From Panagrolaimus kolymaensis (taxonomy: Eukaryota > Nematoda > Chromadorea > Rhabditida > Panagrolaimidae), in NCBI GenBank assembly GCA_028622995.1, contig JAJQJQ010000034.1, forward strand, positions 1,116,001 to 1,180,000: a stretch of 64,000 nucleotides of DNA, read 5' to 3'. Within the stretch, counting starts at the first letter, position 1. Each line of letters begins with the position of its first letter. Made by a program: the position numbers and the translations under genes. Shown here piece after piece: positions 25,801 through 37,600 of the stretch. The notes beneath the pieces are model-generated. The model was not told the origin of the DNA. It searched no databases and worked only from the letters and a program-made list of their open reading frames with translations.

Positions 25801-28679
25801 CTAAGCTAAAGCATTTGGCAAAAAAAAAAGAAGTAAATCTAAGAGGTCGACTAGTATGACGCTTGTCTTCTACTTTTACTGATTGCGCTATTTCTGCTTC
25901 GAATATGAAGAAGAAGTAAAATAAAAAAAGGTTAACCACCGGCCAACAACAAAATAACGGACGTGGTTGATGAATTCCATTCTCTTTTTTTTTTTGCCTG
26001 CGCAAAAAAAAAAGAAGAAGAAAAGACGCGGTTTTTTTTTAGGTGTTTGTCAACTACTTAATACTCTTTTTCTTTTTTTCTCTGGACACAAGCAAAGCAA
26101 AAAAGCAAGCAAGAATAAATGTTGATCTCCTCACAACCGACGACGATTCAAAAGGTTAAAATGTTTAAAGTTTACGTATGGAAAAATGGAAGAGGTAAAA
26201 AAGAAAATAATGAGGGCTGGACCACAAATTGAGACCGTTAGTTAGAGCTGAAAAAACTTAAGTGCCGTTCCTTCATTTTTCTACCTCAACAAAAAAAAAC
26301 CATAGATGTGTTTGCGCACGTCACTGATGATTTTTTTTGATGAGAAAAAGCAATAAAAAAAGATTACTAAAAACTTTTTTTAAAGTTCTATTTTGTATTG
26401 TACGAAAGAAATAAAAATTGAACTCAAAAAATTAAACTAAACTAAACTAAGAAGCAAGTAAACATCAAAAATCACATAAAATACAGAAATCAAAAAAAGA
26501 GAGTCCATTTTAAAATTAAAAAATTGTTGGCACTAAAATTTTTTTTGGATAAAACCTTATAAATTTTTTTAAAAATTATTACTTCTTCTTTTTTCCTGCT
26601 CTTTGTTAAAGTGTCTTTGTTTGTACCTCTTCCAAAAAAATGTTAGGATGAAGAAAAATGCATTAATAAATTTTAGCTTTTAATGACCTTCTAAAGTTGC
26701 GTGAAAAATTATTTCTTTCTTTATTTTTTAAACGCTTAAACTTTTTTGGACTTTTCTCAAAAACAAACAAATTTATGACCAGGTCAACGATGAGAAGAGA
26801 GTAGCTAGTTTTTGGCGTCTCCACATTATTCAGTTCTTTTTTGTTTTTGGTTGCGTGCATTCTTTGCTCAAATATATCACACAAAAAAATTTAAAAAAGT
26901 GAACACTAGACTAAATGGCGACGCAATCATCCCATTCGTTTTTTCTTCTTCTTGGCCATCAACGTTGTTACCAAGTCCTTCTTCAACTATTTTTTTAAAA
27001 TTAGAGCCGCCGTGAAGTCTCTCTTTTACTCTCTCGTTATTGCGCAGTGGAGAGAAGATAGATCCCAAAAGACCAATGACGTCGAAAAAAAAATTCAAAA
27101 TTTACAAAAAGCACTAATTATCTTTTTTTAAGAAGCTTATAAGTTTAAATTTTTTTGATATTGTTAAAAAAAATCAGCATAACTCAATTTTTATAGAAAA
27201 ATGTATACCTCGATGATAGTGATATTGTTATCCTAACTAAACATAGTCACCGCAGTTTAATGTAAAAAATAACAACAACATCAACAAATAAAAAAAGTTA
27301 ATTTTAAACTTTAAAGTTGACCGACCTCCCGAAACATAATCCGATTTTGTTGTTGTTATTTTTTTCTTTCCTTAATCGTCCTCCGTCTCTACCATCGTTT
27401 TTTTATTTTTTTAAAACTAAACCCACTTGTCATCCTATCATATATACTAATCCTCATCTCACTTACTTACTTTTTTTTTCTCGCAAAAAAAAAATCGAAT
27501 TAAAAAAAACTCTAGAGTAAAAGTTAGTCGTCGACTATCAATATATGTATGTATTCAAAAAAAAAATTCCCTCCACTACCACCTTTCTTTTTTAAAAAAT
27601 GTTGCGAAGAAAAGAAAGCAAGCGTGTTTGCACAATACAAAAAAGAATAAAAAAAATCTCACACACGCAATCCATTTTTTCCCTTTTATTTCAATGATGA
27701 CTAAACTTTTTTATTGTGTCTCGTGTACTTTTTTGCCATAACATTGCTTTTAAAACAATTGGTCAAGAAAATAAATGGAAGCATAAAAAAAAACAAAAGA
27801 GTCAAAGAAACAAAAAAAACGTAAAAGACTTTTCTTTTATTTTATTTTTTTAGTGGTCATCATCAGTCGTCAGTCAGTATGAGAACCGTTCGACATTAAT
27901 ACTTTCTTTTCATTTTTTTTCCATGGGAACTAAGAAAAATAAAAAATGGTCAAAGAATATTTTTTTGACAAGAAAAAAAACAAAGCCATTAATTTTTTGC
28001 AAATTTTGCTTCCATAAAAGAAAGTTAATAAACTTTACTATAAAAATTGGATTTTTCCATAAAAAATAAACAGATGTCTTTTAAAAATGGCAATAAAATA
28101 AAAAAAAAACCATTTTTTTGCCCTTTTAAAATGAATGTAATGGGTTTTATTTAAAAAAGGAAAAACAACAAAAAACTAACCAGAATAAATAGTTTTTGGT
28201 GACAATGCTGGAATTTTTGATTTTGATGCTGTTGTTGAATGTCTTTTTGAAAGAGATGAAGAATGAGAATTTACTATTGTCGATGATGAATAAAATGTAA
28301 ATAAACAAAATATAAACGCTAATAATATAATTCCAATAAAAATTAAATAAAATGGTTTAAATAAAATTATTTTACTATCCCAAATTTTTCCATTTAAAAT
28401 TGTAGAAGAAGGCGACGACGAGGATATTTGATGGCATTTTTCTGAATTTATATAATGCCTTTTTTCTTGGTGATGGTCGTCTTCATCGTCGTCGGTTTTC
28501 TTTTTCTCACAAGAATCATTGTTGATTTTATTTTGACGAACTCTTCTCAAATTATTATTTGAACTTGGTTCAGTCGATGATGAAGTACTTGCAAGATTCA
28601 TAATATCTTCTTCTTTGTCTTCTTCAACTTTTTTGTTGTTGTTGTTGGAATTAGGATATATCAGTTGCCTTTCCACCAT
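13829..28679 (-). CDS. gon-1: ADAMTS metalloprotease GON-1 (22 exons, 2314 aa)
   Basis: Secreted zinc protease that remodels extracellular matrix during gonad and pharynx morphogenesis. My exons: 28679-28181, 24929-24635, 24576-24402, 23012-22658, 22005-21648, 21592-20715, 20663-20310, 20254-19937, 19874-19751, 19668-19040, 18991-18468, 18418-17780, 17705-17415, 16191-16021, 15949-15776, 15723-15553, 15285-15073, 14975-14840, 14640-14454, 14395-14259, 14202-14006 and 13948-13829; every phase closes. Domains: hydrophobic segment (about 109-130), prodomain, furin-type sites KRRKRRS and RSRRS, and a catalytic domain with HELGHIFNIPHD (His600, Glu601, His604, His610) and the Met-turn HIMAPTLEYN. 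Then come a disintegrin-like region, a central thrombospondin repeat, a Cys-rich region and spacer, 17 more thrombospondin repeats and a C-terminal GON domain (CLPNDC to IGVG). The match to C. elegans GON-1 is close throughout. The odd part is the N-terminus: about 108 polar residues precede the hydrophobic segment, suggesting a signal-anchor rather than a classical signal peptide. ATTAG just before the ATG could be a trans-splice site. Confidence 0.97.
16192..17414 (-). other. Large intron of gon-1 between thrombospondin-repeat exons
   Basis: A 1.2-kb intron, long for this gene's 3' half. Donor GTACGT follows codons for GKWST and the acceptor TTTTTAG precedes CSATCG. No exon is recognisable inside it. 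Open frames such as the His/Arg/Tyr-rich stretch at about 17226-17414 are read-through of the donor, not a domain. Confidence 0.6.
23013..24401 (-). other. Prodomain intron of gon-1 (1.4 kb)
   Basis: Lies between the exon ending CEKHGGL and the exon beginning FGTLALPDGAYL. It is AT-rich with no recognised embedded gene or RNA. Confidence 0.6.
24930..28180 (-). other. First intron of gon-1 (3.25 kb)
   Basis: The largest gon-1 intron, separating the N-terminal signal-anchor exon from the prodomain. Long first introns of worm developmental genes often carry enhancers, but I see no nameable site. An ATG-bearing alternative first exon nearer the prodomain would give a secreted form without the polar tail; I did not find a convincing one. 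Confidence 0.55.
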
Positions 28680-31600
28680 AACTAATAGCTAATTATTTTG
28701 ATGCAATTGAATTTTTAATCAAAAAATGCATCATTGCTTTTTGAAAATAAAATAAAATTTAGAATTTGAAAATATAAAATTTTTAGAACCAAACAGCTTT
28801 AATCAAAAAATACAAAGCTGCAAATTTCTTTTCTTTTTTTGGTTAATTCAGGAATGTTTGTTTGAGGAAGTTTAAAAAATTATAAATTGTTGCAACAGAA
28901 ATAAAATAAAATAAAAAATAGTCCACAAAATAAAACTAAATTAAAACGTTTAAGAATCCACAACAAAAATAAAATTAATTAAGGATAAATATTTTTGTGG
29001 ATGGAAAGTTGGCAGTGAGCAAAATAAACGGCAGTATAAAAAAATGAGGATAGTAAAAGAAAAGGGTTTCTGCCTTTTTTATTTCCCTTTCTTCCTATTT
29101 TTGCTATATAAAAAAAATATATCTAATAGATGATAAAATACTAATAACAATAACAACCTGAAAAAAAAATTGGGAGGTTTAAAAAAATTTAGGTGTAAAT
29201 TTTACAAAAAAAAAATTATAACACGCGAAATAGACAATTTCATGAAACGATAGCTCTGCTTCTTCCTTGCTGGCTGCTGCTTATTGAGACAATAATAACG
29301 AACGAATATTAAATAATATTATGGAGGAAAAAAGAACGGGGGCAAAAAAAAAAGAGAGAGAAATAAAGAAACAGGTCAATGAATATTATAATTTTTTTTC
29401 CGCTTAATTTATCTATCAAAAATTTATTAAAATATTTATAAAAATAAATATAAAAAAAGAATGGTTTATTTTTTAAAATTTTTTTTGATATCATGAATGT
29501 TTTTTGTTGTTTAAAAAAATCCTCAAAAAATTTCACTCTTTTTTTTTCTGTGTCTCTCTTGAACTGGCCAAGAGAAGTAAGTTAAAAACGAAAAAGTGGG
29601 TGGGGTTAAAAAAAGAGTCTGAAAAAAAAAAAAATGTACGCAAACGAGACAAATAAAAAAATATTTTTTTGCGCAAGCATAAAAAAAATGTGGCCTTAAA
29701 CTCCTTCAGACATTTTTAAGAGGGCGAGAGAGAAACAAAAGAAAAAAAATAGATAAAACGACGACGATGAACTCCTCCCTCAAAAAGACGAAGAAGAAGC
29801 AAGCCTCTGGCATTTAAAAAGAAAGAAAAATCGAATCGGGCGCAACTGCAAAAAAAAGCGGCGCAGAAGAAAAAAAAACTATCAAAATTCTTGCATAAAA
29901 ATTATTTTATTTTTTTTGTTATAAAAAAAATATTTGGAAGATAAGTAAAAAATCGCTAGACACAGGTGTGAGAAAAAATATTTATTGCTTAAAAAAGAAA
30001 TTAAGATTGTTTTATATAAAAAAATTATTATTGCAAGTGTGAAAACACTCTTTCATATTTTTTTTATTTTAGCAAAAAGGCAATAAAAATTTGATGGGAT
30101 GACCTCAGTTTTTTTTTTCTCATACCAAATAAAAAAAATGACCAAAGCAAACAAACACCAACAACAACGACGACGCCAGCAAAAATTAAAAAAGCTATCA
30201 AAAAAAAGTTATAACTTTTTGATAGGCTTAAAAACACAAAACATGACTAGACAGACACGACTCCTAGTGCCAAACCCAAATATAATATTTTAACGTAGGT
30301 TTTTCATGTTGAAATATTTTTTTGTCTAATCCACCAAGCTTTAACTACGCGAAAGTCCCTCAAAAAAAAAGATAAATTAAAACTTAAAAGAAAGTTAGAA
30401 GAAGAAAAAAACAGATTTAAAAACACTTAAAAAATGTGTAAAATAAAATAAATCTATTTATTAGTTAAACTTTTTCCTTCAACCATTGAGCTAAAAAATA
30501 AAATAAAATTAAGTCTTTTGAATTTGCACCAAAATGAAGAGTGAGAAAAAAATATGGCAAAATCAGTCAATCACCAAATGGCCGCTGTCCACTCGGTACT
30601 ACTTTTTTACTTTCTCTCCCATCACTTTTTTATTTTTTTCAAACTGGAAAAAAAGTGATTGAACCGCTGTGATACTACTACTACGACGACGCTACGTTGA
30701 GCAATTTGGCCACGACGAATTTTTTTCTTCAAGACAGCTGCTGTGTCCAAAAATTATTTTTATTTATGCCCTTGTTGCGGGTGGATAATAGTTAAGTAGA
30801 CAACTACTATCACGGCGACGACGTACCTTTGGTCAGTCTCGTCATTCAAGTTTGTCAACTGTGAAGAAAAAAAACAAAGTGTGGAAGGTGAAAACTTTTG
30901 TTTTTGAGATAAAAAAAATATATCAGCGAAAAGAGACACTTTTTTTTGTTTGTGAAATTTTTTTAGCCAAAAATAAAAAAAACTAATAGGGTCAGAAAAA
31001 AATTGTCTCACTTTCTTTTTTAAAAAAAAAGGCGATTGTCGTTTTACGTTGAAAAAAAAATGAAAAAATTGCAACTTTTTTTAGTCTAAATTTTTTTGTG
31101 CTTTAATACAACAAGCAAGAGAAAACGAGAGAGTGAGGGAGAGAGAGGAAAAAAACCACTCAACAAAAAAAGGTATTAAAACTGTTCTGATTATATATGA
31201 TAAGAACGAGAAAAAAAAGAAGAAAGAAAAACTATTATTCCATAAAAAATAAAATAAAAATAATGAATGGTGGTAGAGAAATCAAAACGAACATTATTTA
31301 TTTTGTTGTTGTCTATCGGTAGCTATGTCGTCTGGTAATTAAAAGTCTAAAACTGGGCATCTCATAAAACTAACAAACAAGCAAAAAAATTATACTATGA
31401 CTGATAACAAAAGACAAAAAAAAAGAAAAGCTGTAAAATAAGCCAAATTAGGGAAGGTAAAAAATAGCTTGAAATTAAGACGTAATGGAAGTACAGTTGC
31501 AAATTATTTACTTGCAAGGTGTTTTTTTTATATTTATTTTTTATGGCTTTCAGAGATTATTACGAGTTATAATTTTGAAATAATTTCGGAGATTCGCGCG

Positions 31601-34600
31601 AGCCGGCACGAAAAAAGCCTAAAAGAAGGAGAAAAAAATCCGTTTAGTTCAATAAAAAAAATCAAAACGGAGAAAAAAAAGAAAGGAAAAAACCGCGCTT
31701 AAAAAATAGCAAAAAGATTCAAATTTGTTAAATTATGACATTTTTGGAATGACCTCTGCTTTCTTGCTTGCTCGCTTTCATCATCAAACACAATACACGC
31801 ATAATATTTTTTTTTGTTAAGGTTAGGGATTTTTGTTGTCCATAAATTTATAAATGTAGGTGTATTATTGTTTCAGACATCTTTCTGAAATTTTTCGTTC
31901 CTTTTTTGATGCACAAAAAATTTCATTTTTTTCTTTTAAGTATAATTAGCGATTGAACTGAACTCAACTAAACTTTGAGATATCCGCATTTATTTTTACT
32001 TTTTTATTTATTCTTTTTTTAAATAATTTTACTTTTCTTCCAAAAACCTCAAAATGCAATCAACAGGCAAAAATCCAAATATTGTCCATCAAAAAATGCG
32101 CAAAATTTGAGGTAAAACTTTTTTCTTCCAAAAATTGAAAAATCTTTTTTTTTCATTTAAAAAGGTTAAAGACTGGTCGCGCCACTTTTTGGAAGGAACT
32201 CAACCACAAAAAAATGTATATAATACATTTTTGAGATTACACATTTTTCACGCCTGCATTCTATTATACCCTATCTATCTGTCACCTATAAACAAGAAGG
32301 AAAAAAAGAAGGAAGAGATAAAAGGGGCCTTCCGACTTTATGTGGTGGCGCCAATATAGGTAAGTAAAACAAGAAAAAAGGTAAAACAAGAGTGATCGGG
32401 AAACACAAACGTAAAACAAAAAAAGGAAAGATGGGAGGTCATCTTTTTTTTTCGTTGCTGGCAACTTCATTATTGCAACATTATTTTTACAATATTATGG
32501 GGTAGGTTAACTATGCGAGGATAACCAAAGAACTAGAGTATAAAAATTATCATCTCTCTTAAAGGAAATGAAAAGAAAAAGAAATTTATTGAGCCTCTGG
32601 AATCACGGCCAGTGTCGGCGGGGACAATTCATTACTCCCATAAAAAAAAATTGGGCAAGGTCAGCCATCATCTCCAGCGGCTATCCCTGGGATATATAAT
32701 ATTTGCATATTATATTGGCAAAAAACAATAGAGTAATATATTATTTTTTGTGGCCTAAGAAATTACGTTTTTTTTTATTCACGCAATAACGAACAACAAC
32801 AAATTCAAATTAGGCGACAGACAAGGAAAATCATCTCATCACATCAAATCAAGGCGAAATCATTCCCACGAGGCAGGAAAAAGGTGCTAAAATGAGGAGT
32901 GAGAAAAAATTGAGAGAGAAATAAATAAAAAAGATGGATGAAGAAAAATGAGCGATGATCCGAGAAAAAAAAGAAGAGAGAAAGAAATAGATCCTAGTAG
33001 TTCGCAGCTCGTAAAAAGAATAAAAAAATAATTTGCCGCAAAATAACATTATCGTGGTTGCGGTCAGTTGAAAAATAAAAATGAAATTTAAAAACAGAAA
33101 AAAAAATTTTAGTGGCATAGAAAATGTTTAAAAAAATCACAAAAATATTTTCTTCGATGAAATTTTTTTCTGCTTTTTAAAGTTAGCATAAAGCAAAGTA
33201 AAGTTGGCGATTTGATTAATGTATGGGACTCCAAAACATAGAAAAATAAAAAAAAATAGAACAAACGCGTAAAAAAAGTTGCAACCAAAAAAGTAATTTG
33301 TTAGGTTTTTAAACGGGTTTATTTATTTTTTCTTTTACTATTATTTTTTGTTGTTGATAAATTTATATAATTTACTATCCAAAATTAATGAGTAGTAGTA
33401 TTTTATTTTTTTAGATGTTATAGTAAGATACAAAAAAAGCAAAATAAAAAAAATAATAAATGGTCAACGCGTGCCACTATAATTTGTTATAAAAATAATA
33501 AAAAAGTGCAATCAAAAGTCAAATATAAAACAAAAATTTATATAATAGTAAAAATAAATTTATTGAATGAATGATTTAATTTTAAGCCGTATTAATATGT
33601 TCGTCAATAATTTTTAACTAGCCGGTCTTCTGCAAAGCGAGAAAAAAATATTGATAAGAGTTTGTGACCGAGACCCTCTGGCCTTCAAATTAATTTTTTT
33701 TTATGCATTTCAGTTTAAAGCCAATTTAATCCGGGGCAGCATTTAAAATTTTTGTCTCTATTGTTTTAAAACACGAGCAATAAAAAAAGAAAACAAAAAA
33801 CACATCGCTTGCGTCAATTTATTTTTATTGTTAAAGAAAAAGTCTCTCACGATATTGAAAAGAAAAAAGTTTCATTTATACAAAAAAAAAGAAAGAAAAA
33901 AGAAGACAGAATCCAAATCAAAACGATAGTCTTTTTTTCTTCTTCTCTTTTTTTAGAAGGATTTGTCTTTTTTAAACCAAAGAAAAAGAAAAAATGAAAT
34001 AAATCTGGGCATTTTTTTTTCTCAACGTTTGTGGTATTACTCCTTACTTACAACAAATATAAGGACAACAACAAACGACGATGACAAATTAAAAAAAAAA
34101 TAGAGTCGAAGCAAGCGCGCGATCCCTTGGATCATCAATTTGGCAAACACATCATCAATGAATGCAGTTCAAAAAGCAAGCAGATCAAAATCCCCAGTCA
34201 GCCAGCCACCTAGCTAGTAGCTACCGATGATGATTGAAAGACATTTTGTTTTATTCTGATTTTTTTCTTCTTCTAAAAGTTACTTATTTCTTTAAAAATG
34301 TACATAAAAAAGGTCAAATGTCTACATTGAACCCAAACTTTAAAAAAAAGAAGGAACGAAGCATTAGAAATTAAAAAAGTATTTTGGACTAATTTAAAAC
34401 TTTACTTTTTCTAGGTTTGAGTCTGTTAAAAGAATAAAGGAAAAAATAAAAGTGAGACTTCAGCAAGTTAGTTATCAACATGTTTTTTCCCTGTCTCTTT
34501 GTTATTTTTTATTGGTCACTCACATTCATTTTTAGGTAACCAAAATAAAAAATAAAACAATATTTTACAACCATTTAATTTTAAGAACTATATTAAATAA

Positions 34601-37600
34601 AAAATCTTGTTATAAAAAAATTACACCAATCTCAACCAGCAGAGACTAGCCATTAAATTTATTGCTTAAAATCCTGAAATCAATGAATGAATCGAACGAA
34701 CGTTCGTTAAAAAAAACCACTGACAAAAAAAGATGTTTGTGGTTAATAGAGAGACAAATATACCTAAAAGTATTCCTTCTTCGTCTATCTATTTTTTTTT
34801 TGCATGCTTTTAAAAAAAATGCTGAATAAGCAGGAATAAAATAAAAAAGAAAAGAGCAAAGAAGAAGAAAAAAATAGGACGAAACCATCCTTTTTAATTT
34901 TCTTTTGTTGTTAGTGAAATTGGGTGGTTGACGGCGGCTTTTTTTTTCTGTCCATTTTAATGATAAGCAACAAACGCAACAGCAAAAAAACTCCTTAATC
35001 AATGATGTTGGAATTAAATTGAATAGTTTAATTTTTCTTTCTTTCTTTTTTTGTTGGAAAAAAAGTTGGTTTGTCGTCTGCAGACCATCCCAACCATTAA
35101 CTAACTATTACAAACTTTTTGACTGGCCGGAAGGAGTAATCATTTTTTTTTTCTTTTTCGTATTTACTCTTGTTTTCTTCTTCTGGCAAACTCCCAACTA
35201 AACTTTTGGCGGGGTCGTCTCTATGTTCCCTTAACTTAATTAATTGATAAAAAAAAATATTCGTTCCACTGTTTTCAGGTTTTACTAATAAACTTTTTAA
35301 ACTTTTTGTTTGTTGTTTCCTATTTCTTTTATTAAGTTAAACCATTTTTTTTTTGTAACTAACAAACTAAACTTTTTTTAAAGGGAAAATTGCTGCTAAG
35401 GCTGGCTCCATGATGTCGTCGAACGATAATTTAATGTAAATGAGAAGCGACAACAACGTGTAACGCAACAATGGTTGCCGCCGCCTGGTTGGTTCGGCTT
35501 AGGTCAGTTGGACGACGATAATTAAAAAAAGAAAGAGAGACGTCCATCAACGTTTTCGATGCTGTTGTTTTTAAAAACCAGTTAGTATAATTTTCCTTTT
35601 CTTTTTTTAAGTCTTGTATATACATCTATTTATTTTTTTTTGTTTAGTCGGGGTTGGTGCATGAATGAAAAACATAGACGAAAAAAAAGACAAGAAATAA
35701 AAAATAAACATGAAGGATAAAATTAAAAATAGATAAATTAGAAGAGAAAAAAATAAAATAAATCTAAAACGATTTATCTTCTTCTTTTACGTTTTCTGCT
35801 TAAAAGAGCAATTCCAAGACAAGGATATGTTTTTTTTGATTGTTAACAAATGACCGGAATGACCTTGTTCTTGAAGAAAAAGGAGTTCCAAAAAAATTTT
35901 AAAAAAATGATGGGAGGAATTTCAAATTCGCGAACGAACACTTTTTTGATAAATAAAAAAAGAAATAAAAGTACATATGAAACTTGAGACATAGAAATGT
36001 GTCAAAAAAAATTGGTGGTCCCAATAATAATAATAATGGATGGTAGCTTTCTTTTAAAAAAATCTGAAAAAAATATTTATACGGAACTCTTTAACTTTTT
36101 CTTGCAAAAAATGAAAACCTCTAAAAAAAGAGCATTAAAATTTAAAATCATGATAGAAAAAAAAGGTGAGAGGAAGAAGGATAACTTAGTCTGGTCTGTT
36201 AATGATAAGGCAATTGCAATATTTAAGCTATTTAAAACGAAAAAAAATATAAAAAATGTTGAAAAAAAATTAAAGCAGTTGTTTTAAAAAAAGAAAAAAA
36301 AAGTGTTACATAATTATTGAGAATTATGCTATTTAAAAAGAAATACTTAAAAAGCTTTTAATTTTATGGATTTTACACCTTTGGTTATTTTTTTCAGCAA
36401 AAAGCAAAATTTCTGAGATGATGGGATTTTTAGAAGAAAAAAAGATAAAGAAAAAATAAAATAGAAATTTAGGCTAGTTTTAATCTTTTATTCCTTCTTT
36501 TTCTCCCAGTCTTTGCTTTAAAAGAAAAAAATCTAAACTGTTTAGAAATAAAAAAACAAGAGAGACACGAACGACAAGACAACGTATGTAGAAAAACATG
36601 GTCTGCTTGCTACTTGCTTGCTATTCTGTTGCATGGCAAAGCAAGAAAAATAAAAAAAAATATAAAAAAAGTATTACTAGACGACAACACTGTTTAGACA
36701 ACAAAATAAAAAAATTTATTTTTATTTTAGATCAAAGAAGATAAACATGTTGGCATCAATTTGAAACAACGCCAATCAAAAGCTTCAAAATGATGCGTGT
36801 TTTAAAATTGAAAAATAATATATGTAATCGGCGCTACTTTGTTGTTTTTTCTTTTCACAAATCATTATCATCAGAAAAAAGGAGGACTCGCATATTTGAA
36901 CCAAAAAAAAATTGGCCGTGATAAGTGAAAAAAAACATGGAACCGAAAAGGCAAGGAAAAAAAATAGAGGAAAAAAGAGTTTAAAAAAGAAAAAAAAGTG
37001 ACCGGTGGTTCCAAAAATAAATGTCGCATGGCTCTTTCAGTTTGTTTGATGTTGACTTTAAAATAAAAACAATGATACGCTCATAAAACAAAACCCTCCT
37101 CCAAATGAACGAATGCCTGTACATTTAGCGGCGTCGGGTGATCCTAAAAAGACAAAGAGGTACAAAAAAGACAAAAAGACCGGAAAAAGGCGCCAGTTGG
37201 TAGCTAAAGATTTTTGTTTTGGTTTACCTTTTTTTGTGAAAAAAAAAGAAAAGAAATAAATTCTAACTGTCTTTTTTATTTTCTGACCTTGAATGAATAT
37301 TAACGGTAAATAAGAACCCACCCACTAACCATTTAAAATGTCTTAAGTAGCAAAAAAAACAAATTAAGAAGCGTAAAAAAATTATTTTGAGCAAAATAAA
37401 ATGCTGGTCATTTTTTACTGATTTGGTTTTTTTGACGTTCGCTCTTCTTTTCTTTTTTTACTTTGATCGAATTTGAGAGTTCTACCACTTTCTCTAGACT
37501 AACTATTATTTTTTTTTTGTTCACAACGCTACTGAGAGGGGTTATTTTATTTTTGTTTTTTGCTGATTTTGCTGCCGCTGTGTTATGTCTCTCTCCCTCA

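Noticed and set aside
33600..33690. Less homopolymeric stretch tested as a minus-strand last exon or small RNA
   Set aside because: Frames close quickly and no upstream exon or stable snRNA/tRNA fold is evident.
35997..36287. 96-codon Lys-rich plus-strand frame
   Set aside because: Almost entirely AAA-type codons and poly-A derived; typical background in this sequence.
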